Assembly (NCBI GenBank): GCA_963921195.1
Contig: OY992537.1
Span: 245,898,414-245,962,413 of the forward strand
Origin: Pegoplata infirma
Taxonomy: Eukaryota > Arthropoda > Insecta > Diptera > Anthomyiidae
Direction of reading: 5' to 3'
DNA length: 64,000 nt
The notes beneath the pieces are model-generated. The model was given only the letters and a program-made list of their open reading frames with translations. It did not search any database and was not told where the DNA came from. Below are positions 57,203 through 64,000 of this stretch, piece after piece (the first letter of the stretch is position 1; the number at the start of each line of letters is the position of its first letter). A program made the translations under genes and the position numbers.

Positions 57203-59151
57203 TGGGGCATTCCATGTGAAATCGGACACTTTGAAAAACTTTTTTTTTAGATTTTCGCAATTTTTTTACAGTTTTTAGTACCCTTCGAAAACTCCTTCGT
57301 GGTAAATTTTCAGATTTTTTTGATGACCCGTTCAAAAGATATCGAATTTTTAAAAATTGGTAGTTTGTTCCTTTACTCAAACTTCTTTTAATCATAACTT
57401 CTTCAATAATGGTCCAAATTTCAAATTTTTTTTTTCAACATTTTTGTTTTTTTACGTACTTTCTAAAAAAAAATACCAAAAAATTCTTAAAAGCGCTCTA
57501 GCATGCGATTTTTAAGTTTTATAATTTAAATCTCATTTTTGAAAATGTTTGTACTCTTCGATTTTTTTTAAATTTTTTTGTGTAAAACTTCTATCAATTC
57601 TACAAATTTTTTGCCCAGGAAGATCGTGGGATAACGATTATTACTATTTTTTAAAATTTTTTGAAAAAATTTAATTGTAATTTTCCAATCTTAAAATCAC
57701 TTCTACTGCTCCAATGGTGTGTCATAGAGGGGTCCTTTATAAGACCGACCCCCATTAATTTTTACGTCTTAACATTTCTTTGGAACAAACTAATACCCTA
57801 TCTCCAATTTCTAAGGGTGCTCCCACACAATACGACATTTTTTAAAATTTGTTCCAACCGCTCTAACTGCCCAAATAGTGCCCTTAGAGCAACAAAATGT
57901 ATGACCGACCCACAATGTTTTTTTAGTCCCAACATTTTCTCTGAACACACCTACCCTCTATCTTTAACTGTTAAGGCGGTCCCCATACAATTTTTTTTAT
58001 TTTTTGTAAATTTGTTTTATTTAATCAGCTTCTACCGGTCCAATGGTGCGTCCGAGAGGGGTCATTATTGAGACCGACCCCAATTAATTTTTACCCTTCA
58101 ACATTTTTTCAAAACATACCGACGTCCTATCTCCACTCCATAAGTAGGCTCCCATACAAATAACAGTTGGAGCAAATTTTATAAAAATGTAATTTTGTAT
58201 GGGAGCCTACTTAGGGAGTGGAGATAGGGCGTAGGTATGTTTTGAAAAAATGTTGTAGGGTAAAAGTAAATGGGGGTCGGTCTCACTAATGACCCCTCTC
58301 GGACGCACCATTGGACCGGTAGAAGCTGATTAAATAAAACAAATTTACAAAAAATAAAAAAAATTGTATGGGGACCGCCTTAACATTTAAAGATAGAGGG
58401 TAGGTGTGTTCAGAGAAAATGTTTGGACTAAAAAAATATTGTGGGTCGGTCATACATTTTGTTGCTCTAAGGGTACTATTTGGGCAGTTAGAGCGGTTGG
58501 AACAAATTTTAAAAAATGTCGTTTTGTGTGGGAGCCCCCTTAGAAATTGGAGATAGGGTATTAGTTTGTTCCAAAGAAATGTTAAGACGTAAAAATTAAT
58601 GGGGGTTGGTCTTATAAAGGACCCCTCTATGACGCACCATTGGAGCAGTAGAAATGATTTTAAGATTGGAAAATTACAATAAAATTTTTTCAAAAAATTT
58701 TAAAAAATAGTAATAATCGCTATCCCACGATCTTCCTGGGCAAAAAATTTGTAGAATTGATAGAAGTTTTACACAAAAAAATTTCAAAAAAATCAAAGAG
58801 TACAAACATTTTCAAAAATTAGATTTTAATTTTAAAACTTAAAAATCGCATACTAGAGCGCTTTTAAGAATTTTTTGGAATTTTTTTTTAGAAAGTATTT
58901 AAAAAAACAAAAATTTTGAAAAAAAAAATTTGAAATTTGGACCATTATTAAAGAAGTTATGATTAAAAGCAGTTTGAGTAAAGAAACAAACTGCCAATTT
59001 TTAAAAATTCGATATCTTTTGAACAGGTCATCAAAAAAATCTGAAAATTTACCACGAAGGAGTTTTCGAAGGGTACTAAAAACTGTAAACATATTGGGAA
59101 AATCTAAAAAAAAAGTTTTTCAAAGTGTCCGATTTCACATGGAATGCCCCA
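57203..59151. mobile_element. 1.95-kb near-perfect palindrome, TGGGGCATTCCATG ends
   Basis: Ends TGGGGCATTCCATGTGAAAT and exact inverse, TA on both sides. Mirror symmetry runs through the whole element to a 33-bp loop at 58161-58193 (flanked by 'ctcccatacaaa' and 'tttgtatgggag'). Each arm contains a 135-136-codon frame read outward-to-inward; the two products differ at only 7 of 135 positions, a direct measure of how similar the arms are. The frame has no recognisable domain and I regard it as incidental. Inner units ('gaccgacccccatt', 'ctatctccaatttctaaggg') are shared with 8166-10309. Confidence 0.88.
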
Positions 59152-59159
59152 TATATTTT

Positions 59160-59636
59160 TGAAAAAAAAAATCATACAGCTTTTGTCAGTAGACAGCAAA
59201 AACAATATCTGGCAGCCACTAGGTAGGTAGTAGATGACAGCAAAGTACATTGACACAATTTTGATGCGGTTGTTGTGTTTTTAAAGCTTTGTTTCTGTGT
59301 TTTTTTTTTGTTTTTGTTGTTATTTTTAATTTTTAATATTCACCACAAAACGAAAATTAAAACTGAAACCACTATCGTCATAAAATAATACTCCCGAAAC
59401 AAAAAAAATAATATGTCTATATCGTCACCAAATATGCAAACGGACTTTAAAGATAACTTCTAGCAAATGATGTCCGCAACTACACAATGGGAAGGTCTAA
59501 TTAGTAATCACTCTTTCCAGCATTGCTACTGATATCTCGCGAATTACGCGACCGATAATTCCAGCAGCGTAAAATCGCATTAAATAGTGGATTTTAGGTT
59601 ATCAAGCAGTAGTTTGAGAATGTTATGGCATCATTC
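59160..59636. other. Non-coding, nothing recognised
   Basis: No paired ends or frames. Confidence 0.4.
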
Positions 59637-59639
59637 TTA

Positions 59640-60031
59640 GGCTGAGTTTTTGACATATCGCTTTAACTTAGTTTAAACGGGAGTTGTATTAAACTTTATT
59701 AAATTAAAACCAAGTTTAACCAAGCATTCTGTTTTTCAGTTCAAGTTTAGCAAATGTCGATTGACGCGGTATTGCCATACCAAATATCGCATTTCCAATT
59801 AGAATCGTTGCTATCATCGCACATTTTTTCCATTAAAATACCACAACATGGCAACACTAACCAGTGTATTTGAAAATCATAGGTGTTTTTTTTTACATTT
59901 TTGTACTTTAGTTTAACTCTCCATCATTGGTGAGTTAAACTTAAAATAAACCACATATCAAAAACAGAATTTGTGGTTTTAACTTAGTTTAAACCTAAAA
60001 CCAATAAATTTTACAACTCAAAAACTCACCC
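59640..60031 (+). mobile_element. Harbinger-like MITE, tandem unit 1
   Basis: Starts GGCTGAGTTTTTGACATATC after TTA; ends 'aaaaactcaccc' before CTA. The 3-bp TTA/CTA flank and GGCTGAG-type end suggest PIF/Harbinger. The interior has TTTAACTTAGTTTAAAC dyads near both ends. No ORF. Confidence 0.78.
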
Positions 60032-60034
60032 CTA

Positions 60035-60404
60035 GGATGCGTTTTTGACATATCGCTTTAACTTAGTTTAACCGGGAGTTTTATTAAACTTTATAAAAAT
60101 AAAACCAAGTTTAACCTAGCATTCTGTTTTTCAGTTCAAGTTTAGCAAATGTCGATTAACGCGGTATTTCCAATTAGAATAGTTGCCATCATCGCACATT
60201 TTTTCGAATAAAATACCACAACATGGCAATACTAACCAGTATATTTGAAAATCAGAGGTGTTTTTTGACATTTTTGTACCTTAGTTTAACTCTCCATCAT
60301 TGGTGAGTTAAACTTAAAATAAACCACATCTTAAAAACAGAATTTGTGGTTTTAACTCAGTTTAAACCTAAAACCAATAAATTTTACAACCCAAAAACTC
60401 AGCC
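60035..60404 (+). mobile_element. Harbinger-like MITE, tandem unit 2
   Basis: Same sequence as unit 1 over its whole length ('tttttgacatatcgctttaa', 'tctgtttttcagttcaagtt', 'ctctccatcattggtgagtt'), lacking about 20 bp in the middle. Separated from unit 1 by a single CTA; followed by TTA. So the pair has only three TTA-type triplets in total. Confidence 0.78.
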
Positions 60405-60407
60405 TTA

Positions 60408-61290
60408 GACGTGGAAGGTGTGTTTAACAATCTCAAAATATAATTAATCCTTCATGACTTTCAAAATACAAGCAAGGAGACACAGATTACTCTATGGACG
60501 CAGGGCAATTAACTCGAAGATAGGTAATGGTAAAGCTGGGAAAGTCGAGTAAGTATTGTAATAAAAAAGTGGAAAGTGGAGTCTTGTAATAAAATCCTGG
60601 AGTCACTCAACAGAACGGGTATTAAGGTGATTGCCTACGCTAATGACGTTGTGATCCTAATCAAAGGTTAGTGTTTACCAACGATTTGCGAACTCATGGA
60701 ATTGCCGCTAAAGGTACTCTTGACGTGGGTAAAGGACAATAAATTCCGCCAAAATCGAACTTGTCTTGTTCACAAAAAAAAAACTAAGGTAGACTGGTTT
60801 TTCCCTTCGTCGAATCAGTTAGCACACAGTCAAGCTAATCTGGGTCCCTGGACTCATTGGAGTGATTGTGCGAAGATAGTTTGATATCACTGACTACGTG
60901 CAGGATATCGCGAATCCCTGTGGCCACTGCCAAATCCTAAGAGGACAAAAAGTCTTCTCACTTTTGGCAAACGGATGTTTAATCGGCCAAATGACCGTGC
61001 GTATGGGGAAGTGGAGGAGGAGTTTGTGAAGCCCTTGCTATTTTAATGTCCGGGTCTAATGAAGCGTCACATTAAGCATTTAGGACAACGATTCTTCGAT
61101 GGCTTGAATTGCCTACATTGACATCTCTAGAAGAATATCTTCGGGAATCGGGGGTTCTTTAGAAGTAGAGCTTTGTATCAGAGGGGGAGTAGGGAAACAA
61201 CAATTAAGGAAATCAGTATGGGCCTTATGGCTTCCGAGTGAATTCGCAAAATGGTGGACGCCCCTCCAACCAAACCCTAACCCTTGTATT
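60408..61290 (+). pseudogene. R1/Jockey-like reverse transcriptase relic
   Basis: One frame with several stops reads DVEGVFNNLK (motif A; intact families have DIEGAFNN) at 60408, then LESLNRTGIKVIAYANDVVI at 60594-60653 (motif C, YADD changed to YAND), then CLPTICELMELPLKVL and KDNKFRQNRTCLVHKKKTKV. Further on, 'gaagaatatcttcgggaatc' would read EEYLRES. The block A to block C distance, 76 codons, is close to normal although motif B is lost. The tail 61150-61290 matches 15850-15995. Dead copy of a non-LTR retrotransposon. Confidence 0.7.
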
Positions 61291-61299
61291 AGATTTCTT

Positions 61300-61900
61300 A
61301 TAATTGATGTTATTTCAGCAGATTTTTTTCTCCAATAAGACAGACATTTACATTTCAGATAACGATATATTAACATAGAGTAAAAACAAAATAAGTAACG
61401 TAACTAAGTAAGTAAGTATAACACGAATCTATCAGTACTCACTACGCCCACATATTATATGAGCTCATCATAACAAAAAAAAAAAAGAAAAGAAAAACAA
61501 CAACCTGTCGATTGTATAGCAGCGTACCTCATCTATATTTATCATGCGAAAATATCATATATGTATGTAAATATATGTGTATATTAATGCATCGTATACC
61601 TTGCCTTGCCTGTGTTGATACTGAAATTTAAAAAGAAAATGTTACTTATACGACACCGGTGACGATGATGATGATGACAGTAACACTTTCTAAAAGTGAT
61701 ATGTTGTGTTGTTTAACAAACGTCTCCTTTCATCATTGTACTATTTCAATATCGTTTAAAAGCCATTAAATGCATTATTATTATTTTGTTGCTTCAAAGA
61801 TGTCAAACGTACATGCACAAATACAGTCACACAAACACACAGGTATTCAATTGAAAATCAGTAACATTCAGCCATACACTCTAAAAATAAACTACTATAA
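61300..61900. other. Non-coding, nothing recognised
   Basis: Short ATATATGT and GATGATGATG tracts; no paired ends. Confidence 0.4.
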
Positions 61901-61908
61901 ATTGATTG

Positions 61909-62002
61909 AGTCCAACCGAAACCACTTTTTCGAGGCCGAACCGAAACCGAACCGAATATTCGGCCATAAAAGAGATATTCGACCGAAACCAAACCGAATC
62001 TT
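61909..62002. repeat. ACCGAA-rich repeat cluster
   Basis: AACCGAAACC, GCCGAACCGAAACCGAACCG, ATATTCGGCC and GACCGAAACCAAACC within 90 bp. It looks like sub-terminal repeats of a DNA transposon; ends not found. Confidence 0.45.
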
Positions 62003-62144
62003 TAAAAAAAAATATCGCTGGCGCGAAAAAAATTATTATAATTATTGCATAAAGAAAAAATACAGTGCTTGTTTTCAAATCACAGGAATGGTTGTATTTA
62101 AAAAAAAAACATCATAAAAAATTGTTCATTCCATTTGAAAATTA

Positions 62145-62560
62145 CACTGAAAAAAAAGACATAACTAAAATTAAGTAAAAAATGTCTTTAAATATTTATC
62201 ATGAATTTTCCTAAAATTTAGTTAAATTTAACTTAAAAATGAGAAATTTTCTTAACTATGAGGAAAAAATTTTAGTTTATTTACTTAGAATTAGTTCAAA
62301 GTTTTCTTTAAATGGATTTTTTTAATATTAGGAAAAAAATTCTTACTGCCAAAGAAATTTTCCACAAATCTAAGAATCGTATCCTTATTTTTAAGACATA
62401 TTTCTTAAAAAACAATTTAGTTCAAGTTTAGTTAAAATTTACTAAAAAAAACATCATCGTATTTCTCTTATTTGAATTGAGGAAATGTACTTCTTAGAAT
62501 TTAGTTAATGACTTCTGAGAGTTTAGTAAATAACTTCTTAGAATTTAGTTAAAAATTCAA
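62145..62560. mobile_element. CACTGAAAA element with AGTTAAATTTAACTTA words
   Basis: TA-CACTGAAAAAAAAGACATAA at 62143 starts it. Then AGTTAAATTTAACTTA, CTTAGAATTTAGTTAA and similar dyads recur to about 62555. The right terminal repeat was not found. The following segment (62562-62800) carries the phrase 'actaagcgagatagagcgaa' also present twice inside the MITE at 35536-36330. Confidence 0.5.
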
Positions 62561-62998
62561 AATGGCGATATCTCGAAAACTAAGCGAGATAGAGCGAAAC
62601 GGATGAAATTTTCAAAAGAAGGACTACAAAAAAAAATATGGAATAGCCTAGCTCTGCATATCTGTCGGGGTCTCAAGACCCTTATTTTAGATCTAAAATT
62701 TGAAATTCCCGAGATTTTATATATGCACATATCTCGGAAAATACTGGCAACACGAGAGAAGGTCCAACGGCATTTTTGTAGCTCTTGACTCGTAGAACAC
62801 TTCATTCATGCATGAAACCAATAGGTTTAGCAGCGCTCTTTTACTCGTGACTCCCTTCCAAAAGCTGCTTCCAGTTTCACAAAATTTCAGCTGGGTTATG
62901 ATAAATCTATTTGTGGTTTGACTTTCTCCCTTTTCTTTAATTTTTTTTAATAAATAAACTTGAATAAAATTTAAGTTTTACAATTTACCAATATACTT

Positions 62999-63027
62999 TT
63001 TTGAGGGTATACGCTTTTACTTGTTGT
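62999..63027 (+). repeat. End fragment of GAGGGTATA repeat
   Basis: 'ttgagggtatacgcttttac' then 'ttgttg' matches the outer end of copies B and C (GGGTAT…TTACTTGTT). Only the end is present. Confidence 0.4.
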
Positions 63028-63177
63028 AGTACGAGTATGTCATTGTATGTATTTATGTTATTGCCATCATAATAATCATTAACATTAACGTGATTATTAT
63101 GACTGCTTTTATTTCTTAAACAACAATAAGACTTTATTGCACGAAATATGGTAAAAAGAATTTAATTTGTTTATAGA

Positions 63178-63192
63178 TACACACACACACAC
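63178..63192. repeat. (CA)n microsatellite
   Basis: Seven or eight CA units. Confidence 0.8.
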
Positions 63193-63399
63193 ATCCAATG
63201 TATTATACTCATATAAATACACACTCATGCATCGTAAAATGTTTTGAATGTGACACCTGTTATTTCAATATTCATTTCATAGTTTTGTTTGTTTTGATAT
63301 TTTTTCAAAAAAATAATCTGCAAAAATTTGAGTTCTTTAAAGGTGTTGCTTTTTAAATGGAATTATAAAGCTTTTTATATTGTTACAATACCCTACACC

Positions 63400-64000
63400 T
63401 CAAGGAAAAATGCTTCGTCGTATTGATGAAATGGTTTCATCATATTGATGAAACGGTTACATTAGTTGCTGTCATCAATTTTGATGACAAATTTCATCAT
63501 ATTGATGAAGATTTTCTTCAATATGGTGAAGAAAATGAAAACAATGCAAAAAATAATTTTAAAAAAATGCTGCCCTGGTATTTTGATACACGGCCTTCCG
63601 TTTATTGTCGACGCCTTAGCTAGTTGAGCTACCATCAGAGAAAAATCTCACCACCTAATACTTATTGTTAAATAGATAACGTAACAAACCGGCAATTAAA
63701 ATCCTACTGATGACAACAGTTAACTGGAACTGTTTAAAACCGGGGTATGAATACCAGGATTGTCTAAGCTTTTAGAAATTAAATTTTCTTCTACATTTTT
63801 CAACTCAAATCCTTTTAAAAAATAGAATTAAAATTCAATCTGTACTAACAGAAAAAACAACAAATAAAATTAAATAATTTTTATTTTTCTTCAAATGTTG
63901 TTATTGATGATACGTTGTCATACTGATAACAAGTTACATTGGACGAAAATTGATGCAACATTTCATCATTAAGAAGAAAACGTTGGGGGACACCTTCCCC
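63400..64000. mobile_element. TGATGAAA-word element, runs off the window
   Basis: TTTCATCATATTGATGAAA and variants (TCATCAATTTTGATGAC, CTTCAATATGGTGAAG) are packed at 63420-63540. Related words TATTGATGATA and TTTCATCAT return at 63902-63970 near the window edge. Between them lies the tRNA-like unit at 63569-63640. The layout parallels the CAGCAGAT MITE. Ends not identifiable here. Confidence 0.55.
63569..63640 (-). pseudogene. tRNA-like unit inside TGATGAAA element
   Basis: Minus strand: the A-box-like TAGCTCAACTAG (as in TAGCTCAGTTGG of real tRNAs), then 'gacaataaacggaagg', a T-arm-like GTATCAAAATACC, then seven T (63567-63561) two bases after the end. The arms are imperfect and no standard anticodon arm forms. 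A tRNA-derived sequence, perhaps a SINE head. Confidence 0.55.

Noticed and set aside
57661..58693. Mirrored 136- and 135-codon frames as a real gene pair
   Set aside because: They are the two arms of one palindrome, have no domain, odd composition, and no Kozak or splice context; openness in both arms follows from arm identity.
1..64000. LTR retrotransposon or endogenous retrovirus
   Set aside because: No paired direct LTRs, no gag, protease, integrase or envelope-like frame was found.

Overview
The window looks like non-coding DNA from an insect, most likely a cyclorrhaphan fly. It is very AT-rich, full of poly-A/T tracts, and almost every recognisable sequence is a transposable element. 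The repeat that opens or closes with ATACCCTC/GAGGGTATA, the CACTCAAAA-ended short elements, the RTE-type retrotransposon and the mariner, hAT and R1/Jockey-like relics all fit a dipteran intron or intergenic region. I found no convincing host exon, functional tRNA, rRNA or CRISPR array. The only long reading frames belong to an RTE-type non-LTR retrotransposon at 50.0-53.4 kb. The species is not identified.

Layout. 0-8 kb: copies of the GAGGGTATA repeat, a palindromic element (2.85-3.62 kb) holding a GTTGTGACAAC element, a tRNA-like sequence (5.7 kb) and a dead mariner-like transposase (6.0-6.6 kb). 8-16 kb: a 2.1-kb palindrome, a second GAGGGTATA repeat on the minus strand, a GTGGGCG tandem repeat, a hAT-like MITE with an 8-bp duplication, a TIR element and the 3' tail of a non-LTR relic. 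16-31 kb: CAGCAGAT elements carrying tRNA-like units, an AGAATCTGAGA minisatellite broken by a MITE, a CACGGTG-ended palindrome, and hAT elements nested in other inverted-repeat elements. 31-38 kb: a five-deep nest of elements, then a 2.8-kb palindrome interrupted twice by the same MITE family. 39-50 kb: more MITEs, the minisatellite again with two insertions, and a third GAGGGTATA repeat. 50-57 kb: the RTE element, then small repeats. 57-64 kb: a near-perfect 1.95-kb palindrome, a tandem pair of Harbinger-like MITEs, an R1/Jockey-like reverse transcriptase relic and a TGATGAAA element that runs off the window.

The most interesting pattern is shared by many unrelated-looking short elements. 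Between different terminal repeats, each is largely filled with one short self-complementary word repeated many times (for example CAGCAGA/TCTGCTG, CTGTAAAATTACAG, GGTTGTGACAACC, ATCTGATCAGAT, TTTCATCATATTGATGAAA). Two of these word families also carry a tRNA-like sequence with Pol III A/B-box-like motifs followed directly by a T-run. Several insertions can be dated relative to each other, and their target duplications checked inside this window, because the intact target is present as the other arm of a palindrome or as neighbouring satellite units.
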